DNA of 52,400 nucleotides from an uncultured Erysipelotrichaceae bacterium (GCA_902795975.1 CADBNE010000064.1:1-52400), one strand, 5' to 3'; positions 1-7,971 are shown, counted from the first letter of the stretch. Program-made: numbers and translations. The notes: generated from the letters alone by a model not told the origin.

Positions 1-1
1 A

Positions 2-1108
2 TTCTTAGCTACTAATATAGGTCAAAAAGCATCTAAAACAGTAGATCCAGATACACCTAAAAAGAATGAAGTTACTTCTAATGTAGAAAGTAATACTACT
101 AGTAATGTAGAATCTAATGTTACATCAAATGTAGATAGTAATGTAGCAACAGCTTCAAAATCAAATGATTACAATGTATTTGCAAATAACTTTAAACAAG
201 AATTTAGCAAGTTCAATAATGATAATATGCAATCATTAGATGTTAAAAATTCTATTGTTGGTGATTACAACATATCAATAGATGCACAAGGAATTTTATA
301 TGTAGATTATGAGGATGCAAAATTAAAAGCTAAATTTGGTAAGAAAAAAATAGCTTCAAATGTATTAAGCTTTTATTTAATTGAGAGTGGAAATGGCGGA
401 GGAAATGTTTTATACTTCATTAATCAAAATGGTACTGTAGGTCTTGCTGATATTGAATATGGTGCTGAAACAAATATTAATATTAAAACTGATTTAGGAT
501 ATAAAAATATAGTTAATGTTATATCAGGGGTATTCTCTGCTCAAAAATCAGCTGCTGCTAGTGCTATATTTGTTGATATTGATGGTAAATTATACAATGC
601 TAATTTTAAATCAAATAATACTGTAGAAACTACATCTACAAGAACAGGTTCTGAAAATGAATATAAGATATTTACTGAGAACTTTAAAAATGAAACTGCT
701 AAATTAAAAAACAATAATGGTATACAAGGCTTTTCTGTTGAAAGTAGTATAGTAGGTACATATAATGTATCAAAAGATGCAAATGGAAGTTTATATGTAG
801 AATATACAGATAAAACATTAAAATCTAAATATGGTAAAAAGAAAATTGCTGATAATGTATTAACAGCTACTGTTATTCCATATGGTCAAGGTGGCGGAAA
901 TGCTTTATACTTTATTAATCAAAATGGTACAGTAGGTACTGCTGATGTTGAATATGGTGCTAAAACAAATATTACTGTTAAAGCTGATTTAGGATACAAA
1001 AATGTTGTAAGTATTTTACCTGGAGTATTTGGAATTCAACATTCAGGTAGTAATGATGCTATATTTGTAGATATTAATGGTAAACTATATAGTGCAAATT
1101 TTAAATAG
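2..1108 (+). CDS. Secreted two-repeat protein, 5' end outside window
   Basis: The reading frame is open from the first bases, so the start lies upstream. The first ATG at 227 is not a convincing start because the same frame continues upstream with repeat-like sequence. What is visible is an Asn/Thr/Ser-rich linker (about residues 10-50 of the visible part) followed by two copies of a roughly 145-residue domain. The copies share KFGKKKIA/KYGKKKIA, GGGN(V/A)LYFINQNGTVG, the block DLGYKN, and an end motif of the type DI(D/N)GKLY-ANFK. The linker and absence of other domains suggest an extracytoplasmic protein behind a signal or membrane anchor lying upstream, but that part is not in the window. 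I do not recognise the family. The two copies indicate an internal tandem duplication. A hairpin terminator follows directly. Confidence 0.75.
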   Translation, partial: FLATNIGQKASKTVDPDTPKKNEVTSNVESNTTSNVESNVTSNVDSNVATASKSNDYNVFANNFKQEFSKFNNDNMQSLDVKNSIVGDYNISIDAQGILYVDYEDAKLKAKFGKKKIASNVLSFYLIESGNGGGNVLYFINQNGTVGLADIEYGAETNINIKTDLGYKNIVNVISGVFSAQKSAAASAIFVDIDGKLYNANFKSNNTVETTSTRTGSENEYKIFTENFKNETAKLKNNNGIQGFSVESSIVGTYNVSKDANGSLYVEYTDKTLKSKYGKKKIADNVLTATVIPYGQGGGNALYFINQNGTVGTADVEYGAKTNITVKADLGYKNVVSILPGVFGIQHSGSNDAIFVDINGKLYSANFK

Positions 1109-1112
1109 AAAG

Positions 1113-1133
1113 AGAAGAGTAATCTTCTTTTTT
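1113..1133 (+). terminator. Terminator of the two-repeat protein gene
   Basis: AGAAGA-GTAA-TCTTCT hairpin followed by a T run, five bases after the stop codon. Confidence 0.7.
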
Positions 1134-1141
1134 ATATTATT

Positions 1142-1225
1142 AGGACAACAAGAGCTACAAAAACAGATACTACAGATTTTGTAATTGTTAAAGAAAATGG
1201 TACTTGGAAAGTATATGTATTCTAA
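1142..1225 (+). pseudogene. Relic of a protein C-terminus
   Basis: Between two terminators lies a 27-codon stretch without an initiation signal, ending in VKENGTWKVYVF and a TAA stop. That ending looks like the C-terminus of a secreted or lipoprotein domain (SnoaL/DUF4878-like proteins often end in KENGxWKV). It has no ribosome binding site or start and is separated from the preceding gene by a hairpin, although it happens to be in the same frame as that gene. I read it as the 3' remnant of a deleted gene. It could instead be a very short readthrough extension, which the intervening terminator makes unlikely. Confidence 0.45.
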
Positions 1226-1253
1226 AAAGATGAATTTATTTCATCTTTTTTTT
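1226..1253 (+). terminator. Terminator after the gene relic
   Basis: AAAGATGAA / TTCATCTTT stem followed by a T run. It appears to be the original terminator of the degraded gene. Confidence 0.7.
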
Positions 1254-1326
1254 GTTATTTTAAATAATTGTATTCATATAATATAGATATAGATAATTTA
1301 AAAGTGTAAAATTTTAAAAATATAAG

Positions 1327-1355
1327 TTGACAAAAAAAGTATTATAGTGTATAAA
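1327..1355 (+). promoter_or_regulatory. topA promoter
   Basis: TTGACA at 1327-1332, 17-base spacer, TATAAA at 1350-1355, about 28 bases before the topA ATG. This is a near-consensus sigma-70-type promoter. Confidence 0.7.
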
Positions 1356-1383
1356 TTAGAAATAGGAAAAAAGGACGTGAATT

Positions 1384-3405
1384 ATGTCAAAAAATTTAGT
1401 TATAGTGGAATCACCAAGTAAAACAAAGCCAATAGAAAAATATTTAGGGAGTGACTATAAAGTAGTATCTTCTAAAGGACATGTAAGAGATTTATCTACT
1501 AAAGGTAAGTTTGGTTTTGGTGTAGATATAGATAATGATTTTAAACCAGATTATATAACAATGAAGGGTAAAGCAAATGTAATAAAAGAATTAAAAAAAG
1601 AAGTTAAAGATGCTAATCATGTATATCTTGCTACCGACCCTGACCGTGAGGGAGAAGCTATTTCTTGGCACTTATATGATGTTTTAAAATTAAAAGATAG
1701 CGATTATGAACGTGTTGTATTTAATGAAATAACAGAGAATGCAGTTAAAGAAGCATTTAAACATGCACGTAAAATTGATAAAGATTTAGTATATAGTCAA
1801 GAAACAAGACGTATATTAGATAGAATTATAGGATTTAGATTATCTAAATTAATTCAATCTAAAACAGATGGAAGTAGTGCAGGACGTGTACAATCAGTAG
1901 CACTTAAACTAATTGTAGATAGAGAAAGAGAAATAGAGAGTTTTATTCCAGAAGAGTACTGGACTATTACTGGTATATTTGATGAGTTTAATGCTGAATT
2001 ATTTAACTATAATCATAAAGATTTAGAGATTAAATCTGAAGAAGAAGTTAATAAAGTATTAAATAGTTTATCTGACAAGTTTAAGGTTGAAAGTGTAGAA
2101 AAAAAATTAAAAAATAAACAATCTAAGATGCCTTATATAACTAGTACATTACAACAAGATGCATCTAATAAATTAAACTTTAATTCTAAAAAGACTATGC
2201 AAGTAGCACAAAAATTATATGAAGGTATAGAATTAGAAGATGAAACAGTAGGTCTTATTTCATACATGAGAACAGATTCTACAAGATTATCTAATGATTT
2301 TATATCTAGTGTATATTCATTTGTTGAAGATAAATATGGTAAAGAATATGTAGGTAGCGTTAAGATAGCTAAGAAAAAAGATAATGTACAAGATGCTCAT
2401 GAAGCTATTAGACCTACTAGTATTAAACGTACACCAGAATCTGTTAAAAAATATTTAACTAATGATGAATTTAAAATATATAGAATGATATATTATAGAG
2501 CGCTTGCATCTTTAATGGCTCCAGCACAAACAGAAAATACAACAATAATATTAGATAATAATAATTATCAATTTAAAGCTACAGGTCAAGTAATAGTATT
2601 TGATGGTTATTTAAAAGTATATAGTGAATATGAAGATACTAAGGACACTATATTACCTGTTGTTATGGAGGGTAGTGAATTAGTATCTAAAGAAATAGTA
2701 CATGAACAACACTTTACTAAACCTCCAGCTAGATATACTGAAGCAAAATTAATTAAAGAGATGGAAGAATTAGGTATTGGTAGACCTAGTACGTATGCTA
2801 CTACAATGGATATATTAAAGAAACGTAATTATGCTGTTATAGAAGATAAAAAATTTGTTCCAACTAGTGTAGGAATTGAAATAACTGATAAATTACAACA
2901 ATGTTTTAGTCATTTAATTAATGTTAAATATACTGCAAATATGGAAACAGATCTTGATAAGATTGCAGAAGGTACAGAAAATTGGGTAAAAGTTTTAAGA
3001 CTTTTCTATGATGAATTTGAACCTGCAGTTAAAGCAGCATTTGATGCAATGCCTAAGAAAGAAGCAGAAAAAACAGGTGAAGATTGTCCAGAATGTGGTA
3101 ATCCTTTAGTAGTTAGAAAAGGAAAATATGGATCTTTTGTAGCATGTTCTAATTATCCAGAATGTAAGTATATAAAAAATGAACCAAGAGAGATTGTAGA
3201 AGTTTGCGATTGTCCAAATTGTGGTTCAAAAATAGTAGAGAAAAAAAGTAAAAAAGGAAAATTATTCTATGGATGTAGTAATTTTCCAAAATGTAAAACA
3301 GCTTATTGGGATTTACCTATAGGTAGAAAATGTCCAGAATGTGAAAGTATGTTAGTAACAAAGAATAACAAAGTAAAATGTTCAAGCTGTGAATACGAAG
3401 AGTAA
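1384..3405 (+). CDS. topA: DNA topoisomerase I (type IA)
   Basis: Type IA topoisomerase that relaxes negative supercoils through a transient 5'-phosphotyrosine link. The N-terminal Toprim domain starts with LVIVESPSKTK (Glu9) and carries the acidic DPDREGEA motif at residues 85-92. The catalytic Tyr is residue 294 in YMRTDSTR. The 673-residue length fits the bacterial enzyme. The C-terminus has three four-Cys zinc ribbons starting near residues 568, 608 and 652; the last is short. The start is the ATG behind AAAGGACGTG, downstream of its own strong promoter. It is transcribed alone, with a terminator right after the stop. TopA is a housekeeping enzyme and shows no anomalies here. Confidence 0.97.
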   Translation: MSKNLVIVESPSKTKPIEKYLGSDYKVVSSKGHVRDLSTKGKFGFGVDIDNDFKPDYITMKGKANVIKELKKEVKDANHVYLATDPDREGEAISWHLYDVLKLKDSDYERVVFNEITENAVKEAFKHARKIDKDLVYSQETRRILDRIIGFRLSKLIQSKTDGSSAGRVQSVALKLIVDREREIESFIPEEYWTITGIFDEFNAELFNYNHKDLEIKSEEEVNKVLNSLSDKFKVESVEKKLKNKQSKMPYITSTLQQDASNKLNFNSKKTMQVAQKLYEGIELEDETVGLISYMRTDSTRLSNDFISSVYSFVEDKYGKEYVGSVKIAKKKDNVQDAHEAIRPTSIKRTPESVKKYLTNDEFKIYRMIYYRALASLMAPAQTENTTIILDNNNYQFKATGQVIVFDGYLKVYSEYEDTKDTILPVVMEGSELVSKEIVHEQHFTKPPARYTEAKLIKEMEELGIGRPSTYATTMDILKKRNYAVIEDKKFVPTSVGIEITDKLQQCFSHLINVKYTANMETDLDKIAEGTENWVKVLRLFYDEFEPAVKAAFDAMPKKEAEKTGEDCPECGNPLVVRKGKYGSFVACSNYPECKYIKNEPREIVEVCDCPNCGSKIVEKKSKKGKLFYGCSNFPKCKTAYWDLPIGRKCPECESMLVTKNNKVKCSSCEYEE

Positions 3406-3406
3406 T

Positions 3407-3431
3407 AAACAACTGTTATAGTTGTTTTTTT
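3407..3431 (+). terminator. topA terminator
   Basis: AAACAACT / AGTTGTTT hairpin with a following T tract, immediately after the topA stop. Confidence 0.8.
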
Positions 3432-3451
3432 CTTTATAAATAAAAGAAATA

Positions 3452-3480
3452 TTTACATAAATATTCAAATGTGCTAAAAT
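3452..3480 (+). promoter_or_regulatory. Promoter of the aquaporin gene
   Basis: TTTACA at 3452-3457, 17-base spacer, TAAAAT at 3475-3480, followed by an AAAGGAG ribosome binding site. Confidence 0.6.
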
Positions 3481-3505
3481 TAAAGGGAAAGGAGCAGGGA
3501 GATAT

Positions 3506-4444
3506 ATGAAAAAATATCTTTGTGAGTTTTTAGGAACTTGCATTTTGGTTTTATTTGGATGTGGAGTAGCAGTATTAACAAAAGGTGAATTAGTTGCTAC
3601 ATCTTTAACATTTGGTTTAACAATAGTTGCTACTGCATATGTAATTGGTAATGTTTCAGGATGTCATGTAAATCCAGCAGTTTCATTTGCTATGTGGATT
3701 GACAAGAGAATCAGTGGTAAAGATTTTATAGGATATGTTGCAGCACAAACAATAGGTGCAATAATAGGTAGTGCTTTATTAGTTATATTAATAAATTCTA
3801 CTGGATATGGAGATTTCAGAACACTTGGTTTAGGTGCTAATGGATATGGTGCAGGAACTGCAAGTGGAATTACAATGTTAGGAGCTTTAATTGTTGAAAT
3901 TATTTTAACATTTGTATTTGTATTAGCAGTACTAGGTGTTACAAAAGAAAAGAAAAATAGTAGTGTTGCTCCAATAGTTATTGGTTTAACATTAACATTA
4001 GTACATTTATTAGGAATTAAATTTACAGGTACTTCTGTAAATCCAGCTCGTTCTTTTGCACCAGCTTTATTCTTAAGAGGAGATGCTTTAACACAAGTTT
4101 GGGTATTTATAGTAGGACCACTTGTTGGTGCAGCTTTTGCAGCACTTGTAAGTTTCTTCATTGATTTAGAAACTAACAATAAAGAAGTAGTTGAAGTATT
4201 CGATATTGAAAAAGTAGAAGCTGAAGAAATGAAAAATTCTAGAAAAGAAGAAAGTGTTAAAGTTGAACTTGTAAAAGTTGAAGAGAAGAAACAACCTGAA
4301 AAAGTTGAAGTAAAAGAAGAAACTAAAGAAGAAAAACCAAAAAAAGAAAAAACTACAAAAACTAAAACTAGTAAAACTACAACTGCTAAGAAGACTACTG
4401 CAAAAAAAACAACTAGTAGTAAGTCAACAAAATCTAAAAAGTAA
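3506..4444 (+). CDS. Aquaporin (MIP family) with long charged C-terminal tail
   Basis: Membrane channel of the MIP family with six predicted transmembrane segments and the two NPA half-helix motifs, at residues 56-58 and 179-181. The second reads NPARS, as in AqpZ-type water channels; glycerol facilitators usually have NPARD, so water rather than glycerol is the likely substrate (inference). The family is normally about 230 residues. Here about 85 extra residues follow the last helix, first Glu/Lys-alternating and then a Thr/Lys/Ser-rich run of KKTT-like units ending in SKSTKSKK. That histone-H1-like tail is unusual and would face the cytoplasm. The gene stands alone between its own promoter and terminator. 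Confidence 0.9.
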   Translation: MKKYLCEFLGTCILVLFGCGVAVLTKGELVATSLTFGLTIVATAYVIGNVSGCHVNPAVSFAMWIDKRISGKDFIGYVAAQTIGAIIGSALLVILINSTGYGDFRTLGLGANGYGAGTASGITMLGALIVEIILTFVFVLAVLGVTKEKKNSSVAPIVIGLTLTLVHLLGIKFTGTSVNPARSFAPALFLRGDALTQVWVFIVGPLVGAAFAALVSFFIDLETNNKEVVEVFDIEKVEAEEMKNSRKEESVKVELVKVEEKKQPEKVEVKEETKEEKPKKEKTTKTKTSKTTTAKKTTAKKTTSSKSTKSKK

Positions 4445-4453
4445 TAACTAGTT

Positions 4454-4478
4454 AAAAAGACCTTATGGTCTTTTTTTT
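4454..4478 (+). terminator. Terminator of the aquaporin gene
   Basis: AAAAAGACC-TTAT-GGTC hairpin with eight Ts. Confidence 0.85.
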
Positions 4479-4524
4479 GTGTCAAAAAATAAAATAATAA
4501 ATATACTAATATAGTAGGTGTTAT

Positions 4525-5256
4525 ATGAAATCATTTAGTTTTGTTTTATTATGTTCTTTTATTATATTTTTTGCTACAACACTAGGTTCTCTATTTGTAT
4601 ATTTTATTAAAAAGATAGATAGTAAGCATGAGAAAATTTGTTTAGGATTAGCTAGTGGTATAATGTTTGCCTCTAGTATATGGTCATTACTTATACCTTC
4701 ATTAGAATCATCTAATTATATATATGTTATGATAGGTTTTATAATTGGCATATTTATAATAATTAAATTAGATAAATTTGTAAAAAAATATAGTAATAAA
4801 AGTGCAAAAAAAAATACTATGTTATTTTTAGCAATGACTATACATAATATTCCAGAAGGTATGACTGTAGGATTAGTTAGTACATATGCATATATAAATA
4901 GTAATTATATTTCAGTATCAGCAGCTTTAGCACTTACAATAGGTATAGCTATACAAAATATTCCTGAAGGAGCATGTTTATCTTTAAATTATAATCAATC
5001 TGGATTAAGTAAATTTAAATCATTTATACTGGGTTTTATATCAGGAATAGTTGAACCTATAGGTGCTATTATAATGTTTTTATTATTTAAATATTTTAGT
5101 ATATTATTACCATTTATTTTATCATCAGCATCAGGTATTATGATTTATGTTGTTGTAAATGAACTAATACCAAGTAGTAGTGATGATAGTAATATAGGTA
5201 GTATATCTTTTATGATAGGCTTTTTAATAATGCTATCATTAGATATTTTATTGTAA
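4525..5256 (+). CDS. ZIP family divalent metal transporter
   Basis: Integral membrane protein of 243 residues with about eight hydrophobic segments. The two ZIP signature helices are clear: HNIPEGMTVG from residue 107 and QNIPEGACLS from residue 144. The first supplies the usual His/Glu metal ligands; in the second the His is replaced by Gln, as in several ZupT-like proteins. ZIP proteins import Zn2+, Mn2+ or Fe2+ into the cytoplasm; the substrate cannot be told from sequence alone. The short leader before ATG (TAGGTGTTAT) has a modest ribosome binding site. Other metal genes (CaCA exchanger, CDF exporter, COG0523 GTPase) lie within 14 kb but not in the same operon. Confidence 0.9.
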   Translation: MKSFSFVLLCSFIIFFATTLGSLFVYFIKKIDSKHEKICLGLASGIMFASSIWSLLIPSLESSNYIYVMIGFIIGIFIIIKLDKFVKKYSNKSAKKNTMLFLAMTIHNIPEGMTVGLVSTYAYINSNYISVSAALALTIGIAIQNIPEGACLSLNYNQSGLSKFKSFILGFISGIVEPIGAIIMFLLFKYFSILLPFILSSASGIMIYVVVNELIPSSSDDSNIGSISFMIGFLIMLSLDILL

Positions 5257-5324
5257 AAAAAAATAAAAAGACTAAATCTTAACTTATTTAACCTTTTTAT
5301 GCGTGGCATAAATCAACCACTTGT
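5257..5324 (-). ncRNA. Candidate small RNA or antisense transcript
   Basis: On the minus strand there is a strong promoter: TTTACA (complement of 5354-5359), 17-base spacer, TACAAT (complement of 5331-5336) with an extended TG. The predicted start is near 5324. The roughly 65-base transcript holds a perfect hairpin (TTATGC-loop-GCATAA, 5297-5311) that competes with a second pairing (GTGG 5303-5306 with CCAC 5317-5320). It ends at a weak hairpin (5268-5280) followed by a long T run. No open frame of note is present. The end overlaps the 3' end of the ZIP gene. I know of no matching RNA family; transcription is an inference. Confidence 0.35.
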
Positions 5325-5388
5325 AACTATATTGTAGCACACTTATTTAATTTTGTAAATAATATTTATATATAAATTACATAAAAAC

Positions 5389-5405
5389 TTCATACAGTTT
5401 TCACA
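5389..5405 (+). promoter_or_regulatory. Direct-repeat box A (PhoP/OmpR-like site)
   Basis: TTCATA (5389-5394), five bases, TTCACA (5400-5405): an 11-base period like the tandem half-sites bound by PhoB/PhoP-type OmpR-family regulators. It lies upstream of a TAATAT/TATAAA -10-like stretch (5415-5425) and a short terminated unit. Confidence 0.5.
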
Positions 5406-5530
5406 ATAGAAATGTAATATATAAATTGAAGAAAGAAATATAAATAAAATTAATAAGAAATATTTTTAATACTCTTCCAAATAAATATGACTTACTATAA
5501 ACTTACTTCTTCTTATATAAGCTTTCTTCT

Positions 5531-5555
5531 AAAAGATACTAATGTATCTTTTTTT
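5531..5555 (+). terminator. Terminator of the short unit before the response regulator
   Basis: AAGATAC-TAAT-GTATCTT hairpin with a T run. It ends a unit of about 120 bases that starts after direct-repeat box A and contains no gene. Confidence 0.7.
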
Positions 5556-5613
5556 CATTTAATTTTCACATTAATTATTTATAATTGATTACAGTAATAA
5601 TTTATTATATAAT
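5554..5613 (+). promoter_or_regulatory. Direct-repeat box B and response-regulator promoter
   Basis: TTCATT (5554-5559), TAATT spacer, TTCACA (5565-5570), then TTAAT and a weaker third half-site, followed by TTGATT (5585-5590), 17 bases, TATAAT (5608-5613). The core TAATTTTCACATTAAT is identical to the site after the kinase gene (box C), which supports real binding and autoregulation. Confidence 0.6.
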
Positions 5614-5631
5614 TTTTTTGAGGAGGTATAT

Positions 5632-6294
5632 ATGAAGGTTTTAATAGTAGATGATGAAGATTTAATTAGAAATATTATTAAGGATTATTGTTTGAATGAA
5701 GGATATTCTATATGTGAAGCATGTGATGGTGTATCTGCTATAGAAATGGTAAAACAAAATTCTGATATAGATATAATAGTATTAGATATAATGATGCCTA
5801 ATATGGATGGATATACTGCATATAAAGAAATAAAGAATATATGTAATATTCCTACAATAATATTATCAGCTCGTAGTGAAGAGTATGATAAATTAATGGG
5901 ATTTGATTTAGGTATAGATGATTATCTTACTAAACCTTTTTCACCTAGAGAATTAATTGCTCGTATTAAGGCAATATTAAAAAGAGATAATAGAGTAATG
6001 GAATCATATATATATAAGGATTTAAAAATAGATATTAAAGCTCATTCAGTATATATAAAGAATAAAGAGATAGAGTTAACCCCAAAAGAATATGAACTAT
6101 TATTATATTTTGTAGAAAATAAATCAATAGCACTTTCTAGAGAACAATTATTAGGTAAAATATGGGGATATGATTTCTTTGGCGATGATAGAACTGTAGA
6201 TACTCATATTAAAACATTAAGAAGTAGATTAGGTAAATATAGAGATTTAATTAAAACTGTAAGAGGGGTAGGATATAAATTTGAAGAAAAGTAG
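5632..6294 (+). CDS. OmpR/PhoB-family response regulator
   Basis: A 220-residue two-domain regulator. The receiver domain has the acidic pocket after ILIVDDED-like sequence (VLIVDDEDLI), phosphoacceptor Asp52 in LDIMMPN, and the conserved Lys in LTKPFSP near residue 102. The C-terminal winged helix (about residues 125-218) has the typical LTPKEYELLLYF, RTVDTHIKTLRSRLG and TVRGVGYKF blocks. It starts behind a strong AGGAGG. The kinase gene begins 14 bases before its stop, so the pair is translationally coupled. Direct repeats of TTCAYA spaced by 11 bases lie upstream and downstream of the pair and suggest autoregulation. The stimulus is unknown; a PhoP-like role is a guess from the box type only. 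Confidence 0.93.
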   Translation: MKVLIVDDEDLIRNIIKDYCLNEGYSICEACDGVSAIEMVKQNSDIDIIVLDIMMPNMDGYTAYKEIKNICNIPTIILSARSEEYDKLMGFDLGIDDYLTKPFSPRELIARIKAILKRDNRVMESYIYKDLKIDIKAHSVYIKNKEIELTPKEYELLLYFVENKSIALSREQLLGKIWGYDFFGDDRTVDTHIKTLRSRLGKYRDLIKTVRGVGYKFEEK

Positions 6295-7669
6295 GAAAAA
6301 AAGATCTTTAGCACTTTCTATACTTTCTTATTTTATTCTATTTTCTATAGCAATACTTATCTTTTTATGGGTATTTCAAATACTATGTTTAAATGCTTTT
6401 TATAAAGTAAGCCGTAAAAAAATAATAAATAATAGTATTAATTATTTGTCAAAAAATTATGATGAAGAAAATTTTGAAGAAATATTTGATGAAATATCTA
6501 TTAATAATGATATATGTATAGAATTAGTAAAAAATGGAAAGATTGAATATACATCAAGTTCTATTGATAAAAAGTGTATGTCTAGAAATAATTATGGTTT
6601 GTTTGATTTTCAAAATAAATTTATTCGTAACAAACTTAATTATTCAGAAGATGAAATAATCAATCCTAATTTTAATAATAAAACTTTAGTAGCAGGGGTT
6701 AGATTAGATAAAAATACATATCTATTTGTAAATACTTCATTAGTACCTTTAGATGATAGTATTAAACAGTTAAAGAGCCAATTTATATATATTGCTATTA
6801 TAATATTATTTATATCAGTTTTAGCAGCTTATTTTATTTCTAAAAGATTATCTATTCCTATTATAAGAATAAATAATAAGGCAAAGAAAATAGGAGAGAA
6901 GGATTATTCAGTAGTATTTGAAAATAATACAAATATATTGGAATTAGATGAATTAGGTACAACATTAAATAATGCTACTAAAGAATTAGCTAAAACAGAT
7001 GAATTAAGAAGAGAATTAATGGCTAATGTATCACATGATCTTAAAACACCTTTAACTCTTATAAGAGCATATGCAGAAGCAGCAAAAGATATTGATTCAG
7101 ATAAGAAAGAAAAAAGAGAAAAAGATTTAGATATAATTGTTTCTGAAACAGAAAGATTATCTTTATTAGTTAATGATATTTTAGTATTATCTAAATTAGA
7201 AAGTAATTCTATTAAAGTTGAATTAGAAAATTTAAATTTAAAACAATTAATAAATAGTATAATAAATAAATTTGAAATATTAAAAAGTGATGGATATAAA
7301 TTTATAGTTAATTGTGAAGACAATATAATTGTAAATAGTGATAAGAAAAAGTTAGAACAAGTTATATATAATTTAGTAAATAATGCTATAAATTATGCTG
7401 GAGAAGATATGACTGTTTGTATAAATGTAATTAAAAACTATAATAATATTAGAGTAGAAGTAATAGATCATGGAAAAGGTATAAGTAGTGATAAATTAAA
7501 TTTAATATGGGATAAATATTATAAAGTAGATAAAACGCATAAAAGAAATAAATATGGTACAGGACTAGGTTTATCTATTGTAAAATCAATATGTATTAGT
7601 TTAGATTATAATTATGGTGTAGAAAGTGAAGTTAATAAAGGTACTAAATTTTATTTCGATATAAAATAA
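6281..7669 (+). CDS. Sensor histidine kinase
   Basis: Membrane kinase of 462 residues partnered with the response regulator, with which it overlaps by 14 bases. Transmembrane helices sit at about residues 13-35 and 163-186 and enclose an extracytoplasmic sensor region of about 125 residues without a recognised fold. A HAMP segment follows, then the dimerisation domain with phosphorylated His252 in VSHDLKTPLTL. The HATPase domain shows N (NLVNNAINYA), G1 (DHGKGI) and G2 (GTGLGLSI) boxes. The class is the EnvZ/PhoR-like one. Direct-repeat box C starts two bases after the stop. Confidence 0.93.
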   Translation: MKKSRKKRSLALSILSYFILFSIAILIFLWVFQILCLNAFYKVSRKKIINNSINYLSKNYDEENFEEIFDEISINNDICIELVKNGKIEYTSSSIDKKCMSRNNYGLFDFQNKFIRNKLNYSEDEIINPNFNNKTLVAGVRLDKNTYLFVNTSLVPLDDSIKQLKSQFIYIAIIILFISVLAAYFISKRLSIPIIRINNKAKKIGEKDYSVVFENNTNILELDELGTTLNNATKELAKTDELRRELMANVSHDLKTPLTLIRAYAEAAKDIDSDKKEKREKDLDIIVSETERLSLLVNDILVLSKLESNSIKVELENLNLKQLINSIINKFEILKSDGYKFIVNCEDNIIVNSDKKKLEQVIYNLVNNAINYAGEDMTVCINVIKNYNNIRVEVIDHGKGISSDKLNLIWDKYYKVDKTHKRNKYGTGLGLSIVKSICISLDYNYGVESEVNKGTKFYFDIK

Positions 7670-7670
7670 C

Positions 7671-7713
7671 TTCATATAATTTTCACATTAATTTCATATT
7701 CATATAGTATCAT
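7671..7713 (+). promoter_or_regulatory. Direct-repeat box C (three half-sites) with -10
   Basis: TTCATA (7671-7676), TTCACA (7682-7687), TTCATA (7693-7698), each separated by five bases, then another TTCATA (7699-7704) overlapping TATAGT and TATCAT -10-like hexamers. This is the strongest of the sites around this two-component system and should drive the short unit that follows. Confidence 0.6.
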
Positions 7714-7773
7714 AAGAATATGAAAGGAAGTGATGAATAACTAATTTATAGACACACTCACAACTAGTCATTC

Positions 7774-7800
7774 AAAAGATAACATTTGTTATCTTTTTTT
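7774..7800 (+). terminator. Terminator of the short unit after the kinase gene
   Basis: AAAGATAAC-ATTT-GTTATCTTT hairpin and T run, followed by TCATTT as in the terminator at 5531-5555. Confidence 0.75.
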
Positions 7801-7827
7801 CATTTATAGACTGTTTACGTAAATAAA

Positions 7828-7856
7828 TTGAAAAAAATGCTTATATGTAGTATAAT
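7828..7856 (+). promoter_or_regulatory. Promoter of the exchanger leader
   Basis: TTGAAA at 7828-7833, 17 bases, TATAAT at 7851-7856; transcription would start near 7863, just before the structured leader. Confidence 0.7.
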
Positions 7857-7862
7857 TAACAC

Positions 7863-7971
7863 ATCGATGAGGGAGTAGTTAGCGATATGTACTATAGTCA
7901 ACAATCTCGATTTATATCTGGCTATAGTTTAAATAATGAGACTTATCTTATAGGATAAGTCTCATTTTTTG
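7863..7971 (+). promoter_or_regulatory. yybP-ykoY-type (Mn2+) riboswitch with terminator
   Basis: The leader carries the conserved pieces of the yybP-ykoY element in order: GGGAGTAG (7871-7878), AGTCAACA (near 7896-7903), CTGGCT (7919-7924) and an ATGAGAC segment (7937-7943). That last segment also forms the 5' arm of a 12-base-pair terminator stem (7937-7964) followed by a T tract. Such riboswitches bind Mn2+ and turn on Mn/Ca exporters of several families, including COG0530 exchangers, which is what follows. The arrangement predicts antitermination when Mn2+ is bound. I could not run a covariance-model search, so the call rests on the motifs and the gene context. Confidence 0.75.

Larger units (their letters stand above)
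5257..5631. other. 375-base gap before the first two-component system
   Basis: This gap has no protein gene on either strand. From left to right it contains the minus-strand small-RNA candidate, a TTCATA-N5-TTCACA direct repeat, a short plus-strand unit (about 5406-5530) without a credible frame, a terminator, a second direct repeat, and the promoter of the response regulator gene. Confidence 0.6.

Noticed and set aside
3664..4485. Long open frame on the minus strand opposite the aquaporin gene
   Set aside because: It mirrors the Lys/Thr-rich aquaporin sequence, has no ribosome binding site, and its protein is a low-complexity Phe/Val/Ser run. It is a shadow of the real gene.
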